The notes: generated by a model from the letters alone, not told the origin. A DNA stretch of 64,000 bases from Timonella corticicola (GCF_042683685.1 NZ_JBHUOP010000006.1:62001-126000); one strand, 5' to 3'. Numbered from the stretch's first letter, positions 17,799 to 27,624 are shown. Made by a program: numbers and translations.

Positions 17799-20096
17799 CT
17801 ATAGTGACACGTTCAATCGAGTTTCACAGGCTGGTGCTACTGCACGCCCGAAGAGACACAACTCGTTGTAAGACTTACTACTGTAGACAAATTGCCACTC
17901 ACCCCAGCCATCGACATCGAAGTAGATCTCGTGCATTGGCATCGTGTCATGCGACCCCTTAACCGTTGTTCCTCCCCGTTTGAGATAGAAGCCGATGTCA
18001 GCATCAATTGCGGGTGCAAGCACGTGCAGTGGGTTGGATGCAGAATTTGTAAGAATCCACTGCGCCGAGGTGTTTGAGGTGTTCTGGCTTCGGATGTTCA
18101 AGTCTGATAATGGAGCTGTCCCTGTTGCTTGCTGTACACAGTTACTCTTCCACGGAGTGCTGCATGCGTATTTATGTGTCGTACCCATCCATTCTTGGTA
18201 GGTAAGCCCGTGATTAGAGCCGAACCTGACGGTCACATCCTGACGGTAGCGATGCGATCCATTTGGGTCTGGTCCACGGTTATCACCCGAGAAGAACTGG
18301 AATGGGCGAGTAAGACTTCCGGTACTACCGGGGGCCCCAATTAAGGCATCTGGAATGTAGGCTTGGTAACGGAAACGCATGTTTGGCCAGTCATCCCCAA
18401 CACCTTGAGTGGAAATTCCATTGGTTGACTCTTGCGCCTGAACCTTCATGATCACAATTTCCGCAAGTGACATACTCGCACGAGTCTCATCACCAATCGC
18501 ATGCGATGTATCCACAGCGGAATCTGTGAATGCACTCATAAGAGGGAAATCCGGCATTTCGGTTGGCGGGAAACTTACGCCGGTACTCCATATGTCAGAA
18601 GGCGTTGAACCTGATCCCCCACAACCTGCGGTGTTTGAAGAGAGCGTATTCACTGTATAGAAGTACTGATTTGTTCCATCAGCTACCACATCAGTTAACG
18701 AATTATCGCAGGTGATACCGATAATTGTTGTTGTCGACTCATCCGGGATTCCACCAGTGATAGGTACGGCAGAGCGGGTCACTATTCGTGGGAGATCAGT
18801 GCCGCCGATAAAAGCCAAGTGTTTAGTGGTGTCCGCTTGAGTGCTTGCTACAAGAACCTCTTCAGTGTCTGTAGCGATGTCACTGATCCGCACTTGCAGT
18901 GAACTGAGGATGGTCCCACTCGCATTCTCTGCAGCGAGTGCTACGGGTCGCGTTTCTCCAGTGATTGTGATTGATGTCGAGGAAGAACTACCAACTTCTG
19001 ATCCTTCATTGTCATACGCTTTGTAGGTCGTTGCACCATCCAGCGCAGTGTAATTGACGGTGAAGTTAGTGGAGGTTGCTGAAGCATCTGTCACGCGCCA
19101 TTGCGGAACTGCGGGGCTGGTTGGCTGGTTGGAAATGATTGCGGAAGGATTAATTGCTGAGGAGTCGGTTCCGACTACGTGAATAGAGGTAAGAGTATCC
19201 CGTGTGATGCTGGATAAGGCCATCGCCTCCGAGTAACTGAGTGGCATACTGCCAGTCGTATCTGCAACGATACCGGCTGCGGCAAGAGTACCTATGTCCG
19301 TATTCGTAGCGATCGTGTATTGAGTGATGTTTCGACCGTTGTCCGAGAACGGGGCACTCAACTGGACAGGGTAGTCTGAGGATAGTTCCATCCAATGGAG
19401 GGTCTCAGATAACTGTTCGTCGAGCGCATCTGATAGGGAAAAGTGCTCCCCAACACCGATGACCTTTTCGATACTTGCATCCGTCAAGATCAAGTTGAGA
19501 GTGTCAATGTCCTCGCTCCCGTCAAGGAGCAGGAGCGCAGAGGCACTACCAAATGCGAGCAGCGAGGCGACCCTTATCGAATCAGCGTCGTCACTGTTTC
19601 CTAAGATGATACGCGGCACCGAGGCACTAGCGTCAGAGGCTGCCGACCATTCTAGGCTTGAATCTGCTTCGTGTGTGGTTGAGATCGTGTATCCATCACC
19701 GGTCAAAGCGGTTCGAGTCGCTTGGGTGATCGCGCCTTCGGGACCGACTAGTTCGATATCTTCCACGTTGAGTGCGTCAACGTTTTGAAGCAGGGTAGTT
19801 GTGGAATCCGGCTCACTAAGCGCAATGCCCCCAGTGATGATCGCATTAGCCACAGCTTGCGCATATGCGGTACTGTCGCCAGTGGGCGCAAGGAAGAGCG
19901 TTCCAGTGTGGACCGAGACTCCATTCGCTGCCTCGAAACTGAGTTCCGCAAGGTTAGACCCGGTAGTGGTTTGAACTGTGGGTGATTGAGGTAAGTTCAT
20001 GAGAACTGGCGTCTCGGCTGACATAGCACCCCACGATGTAACAGCGGTGGTGACCAGCAATATTGTGGCCAAACTGGCAATAATCGGTGATCGCAA
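17799..20096 (-). CDS. Large secreted protein with degenerate cell-wall-binding-like repeats and a novel C-terminal domain
   Basis: A 765-residue exported protein. The start is a TTG with AAAGGGGG 5 bases upstream. The signal peptide ends near residue 27 (TSWGAMSA). Residues about 60-330 hold three weakly similar Rossmann-like units (for example IELVGPEGAITQATRTAL, EKVIGVGEHFSLSDAL, TSIHVVGTDSSAINPSAI) that resemble degenerate cell-wall-binding 2 repeats. A fibronectin-III-like unit follows (about 335-405). The last 170 residues contain FFSGDNRG, then HRYRQDVTVRF, and paired Cys (ACSTPWKSNC, CLFGRAVAPAC). This region may relate to DUF3238, an uncertain recollection. The function is unknown. 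The gene is Thr/Ser-rich and lower in G+C than its neighbours. Confidence 0.72.
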   Translation of the reverse strand: MRSPIIASLATILLVTTAVTSWGAMSAETPVLMNLPQSPTVQTTTGSNLAELSFEAANGVSVHTGTLFLAPTGDSTAYAQAVANAIITGGIALSEPDSTTTLLQNVDALNVEDIELVGPEGAITQATRTALTGDGYTISTTHEADSSLEWSAASDASASVPRIILGNSDDADSIRVASLLAFGSASALLLLDGSEDIDTLNLILTDASIEKVIGVGEHFSLSDALDEQLSETLHWMELSSDYPVQLSAPFSDNGRNITQYTIATNTDIGTLAAAGIVADTTGSMPLSYSEAMALSSITRDTLTSIHVVGTDSSAINPSAIISNQPTSPAVPQWRVTDASATSTNFTVNYTALDGATTYKAYDNEGSEVGSSSSTSITITGETRPVALAAENASGTILSSLQVRISDIATDTEEVLVASTQADTTKHLAFIGGTDLPRIVTRSAVPITGGIPDESTTTIIGITCDNSLTDVVADGTNQYFYTVNTLSSNTAGCGGSGSTPSDIWSTGVSFPPTEMPDFPLMSAFTDSAVDTSHAIGDETRASMSLAEIVIMKVQAQESTNGISTQGVGDDWPNMRFRYQAYIPDALIGAPGSTGSLTRPFQFFSGDNRGPDPNGSHRYRQDVTVRFGSNHGLTYQEWMGTTHKYACSTPWKSNCVQQATGTAPLSDLNIRSQNTSNTSAQWILTNSASNPLHVLAPAIDADIGFYLKRGGTTVKGSHDTMPMHEIYFDVDGWGEWQFVYSSKSYNELCLFGRAVAPACETRLNVSL

Positions 20097-20505
20097 AGAT
20101 TCCCCCTTTGTTTTGGTTGTCCTTTACCATGCTAGGGAAGAATCAAGGATCATTCTTGGTGAACGATTGGCTAGTTTTCCCCATTGAACCAGAACCTCGA
20201 ATATGACAGCCGCAGACCACTGGACAATTTTAGTCTTAGCCACTAGTTAGATAGTGCTGGGAGTCGTTGCATGATCCCGGTGAAATCACTCCTTCCATTT
20301 CTCGCCAAGGCACCGTCCAATCATCATCGTTAGCACTTCCAGCGCAGGTCGGAGGGGGCCGCGAACGGGGTCAGGCGGTGAAGCGTCGGCAGCCGGGTCC
20401 AAGAATTTAGGGGACCATCGTCATCATGCTGGGTGAAACAAATAATGGTATGGCCAAAGATGTCGATAGGGTTCGCAACAGTCCCCACGGGCCAAAGGCG
20501 GCATC
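20097..20505. other. Intergenic region ahead of the chemoreceptor gene
   Basis: A 409-base divergent region. It holds the TTG-start ribosome binding site of the secreted-protein gene, a small hairpin (AGAAT-CAAGGATC-ATTCT near 20143) and the right copy of the 16-bp direct repeat. No gene is supported. Confidence 0.5.
20336..20351 (+). repeat. 16-bp direct repeat, right copy
   Basis: CTTCCAGCGCAGGTCG followed by GAG, identical over 16 bases to 17122-17137. It marks the other edge of the lower-GC segment. Confidence 0.55.
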
Positions 20506-22092
20506 ATGAAGCGTTTCTCCTCCCTCTCGATCTTCCATAAACTCCTCGTGCTCGTTGTAGTCATGGCGCTTGGAGTCAGCGCGATCACGGCTGTTGCCGT
20601 GCTCCGCTCGGAATCCAGGATTATGCAGGAACGCCGAGGAGCGACCGAAGCGGTCGTCCAGACCGCTCTCGGTACGGTCGAGTTCTATGGAACCCTGGTG
20701 CAAGACGGCAGTCTCCCACTGGAAACAGCCCAGGAACGTGCGGCCTTGGCCATTGGGAAGATGCGATATGGCCAGGACAACCAGGAATACTTCTGGATCA
20801 ATGACATGGCTCCGGTCATGGTGATGCACCCCATCAGGCCCGAACTCGAGGGGCAAGACCTGTCCGACGACGTTGACCCCAACGGTAAACATCTGTTCGT
20901 GGAGTTCGTTGACACCGTACGCGACCATGGCTCAGGGTTCGTTGACTACCTGTGGCCGAAGCCAGGCCACGATGACCCTCAACCGAAGATCTCGTATGTC
21001 GTGGGGTATGAACCGTGGGGCTGGGTCATCGGCTCCGGAATCTATGTTGACGATGTGCGCAGCGAGGCAGTCCAAGATGCCATCGGAATTATCGCTGCCG
21101 GCGCTGTCATCGTGGTTCTTCTGTTGGGCATCTCGTTGGTCATCTCACGCGGTGTTGTTCGACCCATCGATCATGCAATCACCGTGCTGTCGCAGGGCGA
21201 TGCAGATGTTCGCCTTGATGAGGGGTCGGGTCGTACCGAGCTTGAGCGGCTGGCGATCGCCCTGAACGGCGCGTTGGACCGTAGCTCACACGTCGCGACA
21301 CAGGTTCGTGCCGCATCGGCAGGTCTGAACCAGTCCGTCTCCTCACTGGTGTCGAGCGGCGACCAACTCATTGAGGCATCCGGTGAGGCCACATCGCGTT
21401 CTCACGCTGCCACTGAGGCAGCTCAGTCGGTGAGCAGTGGGATCGACACCGTGGCGGCAGGCACTGGTCAGATGGGAGCCTCGATCTCGGAGATCTCCCA
21501 GAACACTGCCGAGGTCGCTCGCATCGCACGCCAAGCCGTGGAGGCAGCGGAACGCACCAATCGCACCGTCGTGGCGCTCGGTGAGTCCTCGGCCGAGATC
21601 GGCATGGTCATCAAGACCATCACGTCCATCGCCGAGCAGACGAACCTTCTCGCACTCAACGCGACGATCGAGGCTGCCCGTGCCGGGGAAGCTGGAAAGG
21701 GCTTTGCCGTTGTGGCCAGCGAGGTGAAGGACCTTGCCTCCGAGACCGGACGGGCAACGGGTGACATCGCGCAGCGGGTTGAGAGCATCCAGGCCGCTGT
21801 CGCTCAGGCCGCCTCTGAGATTGAGGACATCTCGACCGTGATCGGCCAGATCTCTGACTTCCAGCAGACGATCGCGAGTGCCGTCGAGGAACAGACCGCA
21901 ACCACCGCCTCGATGTCCAGCACCGTCGCACAGGTGGCGGAGAGCGGTCGCGATGTCGTGCAGATCCTCTCGGACGTTCTCGGGGCCGCCGACCAGACCG
22001 CAGCACAGGTCGAGTTGATCCGAACCGCCGCCGACGAACTCTCGCTCATGTCCCGCCAGCTGACCGATGCCGTCTCCGCAACCCATGATTGA
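20506..22092 (+). CDS. Methyl-accepting chemotaxis protein with a single Cache domain
   Basis: Transmembrane chemoreceptor of 528 residues. Helix 1 (about 10-33) is followed by a periplasmic-side sCache_2 domain (about 35-185) containing NQEYFWINDMAPVMVMHP and GWVIGSGIYVDDV. Helix 2 lies near 190-215, then HAMP, then the signalling coiled coil. The hairpin tip reads EQTNLLALNATIEAARAGEAGKGFAVVA (split here only for reading), the strongly conserved MCP signature. AAAGGCGG precedes the ATG. No other chemotaxis or flagellar gene is in the window. sCache_2 receptors often sense small organic acids, but the ligand is not known. Confidence 0.95.
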   Translation: MKRFSSLSIFHKLLVLVVVMALGVSAITAVAVLRSESRIMQERRGATEAVVQTALGTVEFYGTLVQDGSLPLETAQERAALAIGKMRYGQDNQEYFWINDMAPVMVMHPIRPELEGQDLSDDVDPNGKHLFVEFVDTVRDHGSGFVDYLWPKPGHDDPQPKISYVVGYEPWGWVIGSGIYVDDVRSEAVQDAIGIIAAGAVIVVLLLGISLVISRGVVRPIDHAITVLSQGDADVRLDEGSGRTELERLAIALNGALDRSSHVATQVRAASAGLNQSVSSLVSSGDQLIEASGEATSRSHAATEAAQSVSSGIDTVAAGTGQMGASISEISQNTAEVARIARQAVEAAERTNRTVVALGESSAEIGMVIKTITSIAEQTNLLALNATIEAARAGEAGKGFAVVASEVKDLASETGRATGDIAQRVESIQAAVAQAASEIEDISTVIGQISDFQQTIASAVEEQTATTASMSSTVAQVAESGRDVVQILSDVLGAADQTAAQVELIRTAADELSLMSRQLTDAVSATHD

Positions 22093-22101
22093 GACGTCGG
22101 G

Positions 22102-23754
22102 TTAGTACATGGCTCCGGTGGTGGACCTGCGAACGTGAGAGCGGGCATGCTCGACCGCAGGCGGGAGCTCGGTGAACAGATGGTTCACGTGTCGCAGCGA
22201 GTTGACAACGCCTACTCGCTGGAAGATACGCAGGTGTTCCTTTCGGATTCCCTTGATCAAAACGGTAATGCCCTTGCGTTCAAGGACGTTGACGAGTTCC
22301 GTCAGCGTGCGAGCGCCGGTGGCGTCGACAAGCTGCAGTTGGGATAGCCGTAAGATCACCACCTCGATGCCCTCGTATCGCTCGATGCGCTCAAGAATCC
22401 CCTCGGCAGCGCCAAAGAACAGCGAGCCCTCAAGCCGGAAGAGCGCGATCTTCTCGTCACCGGGCTGAGGCTCACCGCGTAGTTCCTGACGGTGGATACC
22501 ACTCGCCCGGCTGAGCGCCCGGAGAGCGAAGAAGGCGGCCGCTGCAATCCCGATTCCTACTGCTATCACTAGATCGAAGGTGACCGTGACGATGATCGTG
22601 AGGATGAATACGGCGGCGTCGGGACGAGAAGTTTTGGTGACTTCTTTGATGGTTGCCACGGAGACCATCTTCCCGGCGGTCACCATCAAGACGCCTGCAA
22701 GAGCCGCAAGGGGTATGTGGGACACCACAGTCGCGGCCAGATAGACCACCGCAAGCAAAGAGAGCGAGTGCACAATCGCAGCCACCCGCGTCTTTGCCCC
22801 TGAGCGCACGTTCACTGCGGTTCGTGCGATAGCGCCGGTTGCAGGCATCCCACCAAAGACACCCGATGCGAGCGAGGCCAATCCTTGCCCAACCAACTCA
22901 CGATCTGCATTGAACGGGCCGGTGTCTGCCATCGAGCCTGCCACACGTGCAGAGAGAAGCGACTCTATGGCAGCAAGTGCGGCAACCGCGAAGGCCGGAC
23001 CAATGAGAGCGTAGACGAGCGTGAGGCTGAGCTCCGGCAGGTGCGGGGCAGGAAGTGAGTGAGGAAGTTCCCCGATGGTCTCAAGCGGGAGTCTGAACAG
23101 GGCAGCCACGACCGAAACAGCCACAATCGCGATGAACGAGGCCGGTATCCAGCCGTTGAGTCGGCTCAGCACAAGCATGATGACCGCAACGGCTATCACC
23201 ACCATGACCGAATAGAGTGCTTTTCTCGGGTCAGCCTCCGTGATCGATTGGATGGCTGCGATGATCGAGTTTGTGTGGTGGCCCTCGCCAGACACACCAA
23301 CGGCGCTGGGCACCTGTTGCAGGAAGATGATCACTCCGATTCCAACCGTGAATCCCTCGATCACGGGCCATGGGATGTAGCTCACCGTGCGGCCAAGGCG
23401 CAGCACTCCAGCCACCACGAGGATAGCCCCGGCAAGTATTCCAACCACGAGAACCGAACCCGCACCATGTGTGGCCACTATCGGGGCAAGCACCACGACC
23501 ATGGCGCCCGTCGGGCCGGAGACCTGTACGTTCGATCCGCCAAACACCGCCGCGACGATTCCTGCGACGATTGCGGTGATCAGCCCTGCCTCTGCCCCCA
23601 CACCGGAACTCACACCGAAGGCAAGTGCGAGCGGGAGGGCAACGATGCCCACGGTGATGCCTGCGACGACATCGCTCTTCCAGCTGGTCCGTAGCGCGCG
23701 GTAATCGACAGTCGAAGGCAGCAACGCCCCAAGTTTTCCCATGCCCTTGCTCAT
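22102..23754 (-). CDS. SulP/SLC26-family anion transporter with STAS domain
   Basis: A 550-residue membrane transporter. About 12-14 hydrophobic segments fill residues 25-415, opening with VAGITVGIVALPLALAFGVSSG, the classic SulP entry motif. The cytoplasmic STAS domain (about 435-535) contains VVILRLSQLQLVDATGARTL. Family members carry sulfate, bicarbonate or dicarboxylates. The start overlaps the stop of the ArsR-type regulator (ATGA at 23751-23754), so the regulator probably controls this operon. It converges with the chemoreceptor gene, with only 9 bases between their stops. Confidence 0.94.
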   Translation of the reverse strand: MSKGMGKLGALLPSTVDYRALRTSWKSDVVAGITVGIVALPLALAFGVSSGVGAEAGLITAIVAGIVAAVFGGSNVQVSGPTGAMVVVLAPIVATHGAGSVLVVGILAGAILVVAGVLRLGRTVSYIPWPVIEGFTVGIGVIIFLQQVPSAVGVSGEGHHTNSIIAAIQSITEADPRKALYSVMVVIAVAVIMLVLSRLNGWIPASFIAIVAVSVVAALFRLPLETIGELPHSLPAPHLPELSLTLVYALIGPAFAVAALAAIESLLSARVAGSMADTGPFNADRELVGQGLASLASGVFGGMPATGAIARTAVNVRSGAKTRVAAIVHSLSLLAVVYLAATVVSHIPLAALAGVLMVTAGKMVSVATIKEVTKTSRPDAAVFILTIIVTVTFDLVIAVGIGIAAAAFFALRALSRASGIHRQELRGEPQPGDEKIALFRLEGSLFFGAAEGILERIERYEGIEVVILRLSQLQLVDATGARTLTELVNVLERKGITVLIKGIRKEHLRIFQRVGVVNSLRHVNHLFTELPPAVEHARSHVRRSTTGAMY

Positions 23755-24173
23755 CGTGCTGCCGGAAGTTCTGGCAGGTGCTGAACCGTTGACTGCTGTT
23801 CCTGCGAACTGCGCAGCAGTTCCGCAAGCAGTTGTCGAGCAACCTTGAGCAAGTCTGCCACCTGCGGGAAGGCCAGGCGATAGTAAACGATGCTGGCACG
23901 ACGCTCAGAGCTGACGAGGCCATAGCGACGCAGCACCGAAAGATGCTGGGACAGGTGCGAGGCCTCGAGTCCCGTCTCAACGATCATGTCCGCGACGGAT
24001 GCCTCATCTGTTGCGGAAAGTATTTCTAAGACTCTGATCCGATACGGGTGTGCGAGGCCTTTGAACAGGTTCGCTTTGATCTCGTAGAGGGGTTGTTCAC
24101 CCGTTTTAAACACCGCGGTCTTCTTTCTAGCCAGCACTGATTTAGCGAAATTATGAATTGATGAATCCATCAT
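23751..24173 (-). CDS. ArsR-family transcriptional regulator
   Basis: A 140-residue winged-helix protein. KANLFKGLAHPYRIRVLEIL is the ArsR N-terminal signature. ASVADMIVETGLEASHLSQHLSVLRRYGLVSSER, read in parts, gives the helix-turn-helix and wing. YYRLAFPQVADLL follows. There is no CxC metal site, so metal sensing is not indicated; redox, pH or bicarbonate would fit its partner better. Its stop overlaps the start of the SulP transporter gene (ATGA), which argues for control of anion uptake. Confidence 0.9.
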   Translation of the reverse strand: MMDSSIHNFAKSVLARKKTAVFKTGEQPLYEIKANLFKGLAHPYRIRVLEILSATDEASVADMIVETGLEASHLSQHLSVLRRYGLVSSERRASIVYYRLAFPQVADLLKVARQLLAELLRSSQEQQSTVQHLPELPAAR

Positions 24174-24238
24174 ATCGCGAGTGCTCTAGGACTTTGTGCC
24201 ACAAGACCTGGGACTGTCCGCTCCGAAGGCAGCGCTCG

Positions 24239-27181
24239 CTAGAGGCGTTCGGCGATAACCTCGGACAGCGACTTGCCGCCAACATCCATCAGGTCGGACA
24301 CCTGAGTGCGGCACGAGAAACCGTCGGTCATGAAGATGTCGCCGTCCTGGGATTCGCGCAGGGCGGGCAGCAGCATGTTCTCTGCGACGGCCACGGAGAC
24401 CTCGTAGTGTCCCTGCTCCATACCGAAGTTTCCGGCGAGGCCACAACAGCCGGACATGACCTTGATGTTGGCACCCGCGCCACGCAGCAGCGCCTCATCG
24501 GCCTTGTATCCCATCACCGAGTGGTGGTGGCAGTGCGGCTGGACCACAGCGGTGACATCCGACAGGTCGGGAACAGTCCAATCCTCGGGTTTGGTGTCTG
24601 GGCTGGTCAACAGTTCTGCAACCGTGTGCGTGGCCTTCGCAATCGCGGCGGCACGCGGGTCGTTGGGAAACAGGTCAACGAGATCGGAGCGCAGCACCGC
24701 CGTACAGGATGGCTCCAACCCGACGATCGGGATGCCGTTCACCGCGAACGGTCCGAGCACTGACATCAGGTGTTCCAACTGGCGGCGTGCCCCATCTAAC
24801 TGGCCGGTCGTGATCCAGGTCAGCCCGCAGCACGCTTCATCTTCGGGGATAACCACGTCGTATCCGGCGGTGGTCAGCACCTTGAGTGCGGACTGCGGAA
24901 CCGCCGGTGCGAGCGCGTCCGAGAACGAGTCGGTCCACAGCACAACGCGAGGTTTACGGGCCGACTCAGCCGTATCGTCGCCAAGCCCTGCCGTTCCAAC
25001 GAGCGCAGCGGAACTCTCGCAGAGAGTTCCAGCCGACAATGCTGCCGCTTTACCCTCGCGCTTCCACCATGCGCTGAACGACTGTTCCGCAAACTGTGGG
25101 AACGAACGGCGCTGGTCCATGCCACCCACCCACGCTGCGAGCGAGGCGATTGGTTTGAATCCGAGCGCGAAGTTGGAGAGTTTTGGCATCTTCTTGATCA
25201 GGCGCAGCCAGCGCGGCAGCCAACCGAGGATGTAGTGCGTGCGCGGACGCAGTTTGCCCTTGTACGAGTGGTAGAGCACCTCGGATTTGTACTGCGCCAT
25301 GTCCACCCCGGCTGGGCAGTCAGACGAGCATGCCTTACACGAGAGGCACAGGTCCAGCGCCTCGTGGACCTCGGGCGACTTCCAGCCACCCGTCACGAGC
25401 GTTCCGTTGGCCATCTCCTGGAGCACGCGAGCACGACCGCGCGTCGAGTCCTTCTCGTCCTTGGTGGCCTGGTAGGACGGGCACATGAAGCCCGAGCCGT
25501 TGCTCATGTTGTCGGCGCGACATTTACCCACGCCCACGCAGCGGTGAATCGACTTGGTGAACGAGCCCTCGTCGTGCGCGAACGAGAACCCGCCGTTCGC
25601 CACGATGTCACGCGCCGACGGGCGACGCAGGAAGCCGTCGACCGGGTCTGGGTCCACGAGCACGCCCGGGTTGAGCAGGTTCTTCGGGTCGAAGAGGTCC
25701 TTGAACTGGCCAAACACCTTGATCGCGTCCTCGGAGTACATGATCGGCAGCAGTTCCGAACGTGCGCGCCCGTCTCCATGCTCGCCGGACAGCGAACCAC
25801 CATACTTGGCGACGAGGTGGGCGGCATCCGTCATGAAGTTACGCAGCGGCGTACCCGAGTGGTCGATGGGCATATCGATACGCAGGTGCACGCAGCCGTC
25901 ACCGAAGTGGCCGTACGGCATGCCGTCCACGCCATGCTCCGCCATGAGCGCGTCCAGATCGCGCAGGTATTTGCCCAGTTGGTCCGGCGGAACAGCGGAG
26001 TCCTCCCAGCCCGGCCATGCCTGTTCGCCACTCGCGGTGCGTCCCGCAAGCCCCGCGCCGTCGGCGCGGATCTGCCACATCTTGGTGGCGTCCGGCCCTG
26101 CCGGATAGATTTTCGACGAGTCGGTGCCGCTGTCCTTCACGATGGCTAGGGCCGCGGCCATTGCCGCTTCGGGGGTTTCTCCTCCAACCTCGATCATGAG
26201 CCAGCCGCCACCAGGCGGAAGTTCCGGGACGTTTTGGGCGCCCTTCGCACGGCGCACCACATCGACCAGACGCGCATCAAGGCCCTCGACGGCCAGTGGC
26301 TTGTGTTTGAGCATCGCCGGGACCGCATCGGCGGCTTCGGCCATGTCGGGATAGCCGAGTACCACCAGAGTGGGCGCGGAAGCCATCGGGACGAGGCGCA
26401 GTTCTGCCTCAAGGATCGACACGAGTGTGCCCTCGGTTCCCGTCAACGCGCGGGCTAGATTGTTGCCGTTCTCAGGCAACAGGTGCTCAAGCGAGTAGCC
26501 CGAGACCTGACGTCCAAACCGGCCAAGCTCCGTGCGCAGCAGGGCCATGTTGGTCTTCACAAGTTCTTGGAGGCCATTGATGCGGTCGACACCCTGACCG
26601 CCTGGACCAGCGGTGAAACGCCTGCCAAGCCCGTCGATCACGTCGAGGGAGACAACATTGTCTGCGGTCCGGCCATAGGCGACGGCGTGCGGGCCACAGG
26701 CGTTGTTACCGATCATTCCGCCGAGCGTGGCACGGTTCTGCGTTGAGGGATCCGGACCGAAACGCAGTCCGTGCGGCGCAGCCTGCTTCTGCAGCGTCGA
26801 CATGATCGTGCCCGGTTCAACGCGGGCGGTCTGCGCCTCCACGTCGATCTCCAACACCCTGTTCACGTGCCGGGAGAAGTCGATGACCACGCCAGGGCCG
26901 ATGGAGTTGCCTGCGCAGCTTGTACCTGCTCCACGCGTGGTCAGCGGAACACCGAGATCACGGGTCACGTTGATCGCCGCGAGCGCATCATCCGTTGACT
27001 TCGGGATGACCACAACCTGCGGAACCACACGGTAGTTCGATGCGTCCGTGGAGTATTCGGCACGGCGGATCCTGGCGTCCGACACCTCGCCATCCACCGC
27101 TTTGCGCAGTGCATAGACGAGTTCGGAGCGCGCTGCCGTGTCCTCAAGGGGGGCGTTGGGGTTCACATCAAGCTGCGTCAC
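24239..27181 (-). CDS. FAD-linked D-2-hydroxyacid dehydrogenase fused to a 4Fe-4S/CCG subunit (D-lactate dehydrogenase-like)
   Basis: A 980-residue fusion of a GlcD-like flavoprotein and a GlpC/GlcF-like iron-sulfur protein. It is expected to oxidise D-lactate or a similar 2-hydroxyacid and pass electrons to the respiratory chain. The FAD_binding_4 part (about 50-270) has TTRGAGTSCAGNSIGPGVV and GGMIGNNACGPHAVAYGR; FAD-oxidase_C follows. Cys clusters CVGVGKCRADN and CLSCKACSSDCP supply Fe-S ligands, and two CCG units (ACCGLTW and SGCCGLAGNFGM) lie near the end. I set the start at the GTG at 27181, with GGGAG upstream; a GTG at 27205 is in frame but lacks a site. Confidence 0.93.
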   Translation of the reverse strand: MTQLDVNPNAPLEDTAARSELVYALRKAVDGEVSDARIRRAEYSTDASNYRVVPQVVVIPKSTDDALAAINVTRDLGVPLTTRGAGTSCAGNSIGPGVVIDFSRHVNRVLEIDVEAQTARVEPGTIMSTLQKQAAPHGLRFGPDPSTQNRATLGGMIGNNACGPHAVAYGRTADNVVSLDVIDGLGRRFTAGPGGQGVDRINGLQELVKTNMALLRTELGRFGRQVSGYSLEHLLPENGNNLARALTGTEGTLVSILEAELRLVPMASAPTLVVLGYPDMAEAADAVPAMLKHKPLAVEGLDARLVDVVRRAKGAQNVPELPPGGGWLMIEVGGETPEAAMAAALAIVKDSGTDSSKIYPAGPDATKMWQIRADGAGLAGRTASGEQAWPGWEDSAVPPDQLGKYLRDLDALMAEHGVDGMPYGHFGDGCVHLRIDMPIDHSGTPLRNFMTDAAHLVAKYGGSLSGEHGDGRARSELLPIMYSEDAIKVFGQFKDLFDPKNLLNPGVLVDPDPVDGFLRRPSARDIVANGGFSFAHDEGSFTKSIHRCVGVGKCRADNMSNGSGFMCPSYQATKDEKDSTRGRARVLQEMANGTLVTGGWKSPEVHEALDLCLSCKACSSDCPAGVDMAQYKSEVLYHSYKGKLRPRTHYILGWLPRWLRLIKKMPKLSNFALGFKPIASLAAWVGGMDQRRSFPQFAEQSFSAWWKREGKAAALSAGTLCESSAALVGTAGLGDDTAESARKPRVVLWTDSFSDALAPAVPQSALKVLTTAGYDVVIPEDEACCGLTWITTGQLDGARRQLEHLMSVLGPFAVNGIPIVGLEPSCTAVLRSDLVDLFPNDPRAAAIAKATHTVAELLTSPDTKPEDWTVPDLSDVTAVVQPHCHHHSVMGYKADEALLRGAGANIKVMSGCCGLAGNFGMEQGHYEVSVAVAENMLLPALRESQDGDIFMTDGFSCRTQVSDLMDVGGKSLSEVIAERL

Positions 27182-27352
27182 ACCCGATATTCTCCCATCC
27201 TTCACCAGCGTGCGGCGTCAAGTTCCCATCCACCGGAACACCTCAAACGCTTGACGTTCCCACGGGCGAGATATTCAGGTCAAACGGCCCACACCGCTGG
27301 GACCGTCCCGCGCCCGGTCAACCCGGCTAGCTCAAACAACGAGCCCTCACCT

Positions 27353-27415
27353 CGATGGGGCCGAATTGATCCACCTACCCACATAAATAATGCTCACCCG
27401 GACCATTTTCGCCCC
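27353..27415. repeat. 59-bp palindromic element, copy 3
   Basis: The core runs 27357-27415, from GGGGCC to CGCCCC, preceded by CGAT. The right half ACCCGGACC is perfect to consensus, while the left half (ATCCACCTAC) is diverged. It is preceded by ACGAGCCCTCACCT, a degenerate version of the partner motif. Confidence 0.72.
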
Positions 27416-27459
27416 ACTGAACCGCAGTGGCAGGTGAGCCGATGGACCAAGGTGAAGGC

Positions 27460-27470
27460 TCGTCGCCAAT
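27460..27470 (-). repeat. ATTGRCGACGA intergenic motif, copy 2
   Basis: Exact on the minus strand (ATTGGCGACGA followed by GCC). It points to the palindromic element 44 bases away. Confidence 0.7.
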
Positions 27471-27624
27471 CTAAAAGGACCACCCTCCCCTATTGACTCT
27501 GCATCGACCCAAAAGGCGCATGTGCGCCTGGAAAGTTAGGGTGGAAAGGGTGAGCCCACTTTGCGCCCGTGGCGGTTCACTGTTCGCCGCCGATCCCGGC
27601 CCACGCTAGAGAGGACCGCTCGAC

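Larger units (their letters stand above)
27182..27624. other. Divergent intergenic region with a palindromic element
   Basis: A 443-base stretch between the D-2-hydroxyacid dehydrogenase and the sugar-dehydrogenase lipoprotein. It holds the 59-bp element copy 3 (27353-27415), an ATTGRCGACGA motif facing it (27460-27470), and a short inverted repeat AGGCGCA-TG-TGCGCCT (27514-27529) about 95 bases before the lipoprotein start. No gene is supported. Confidence 0.55.
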
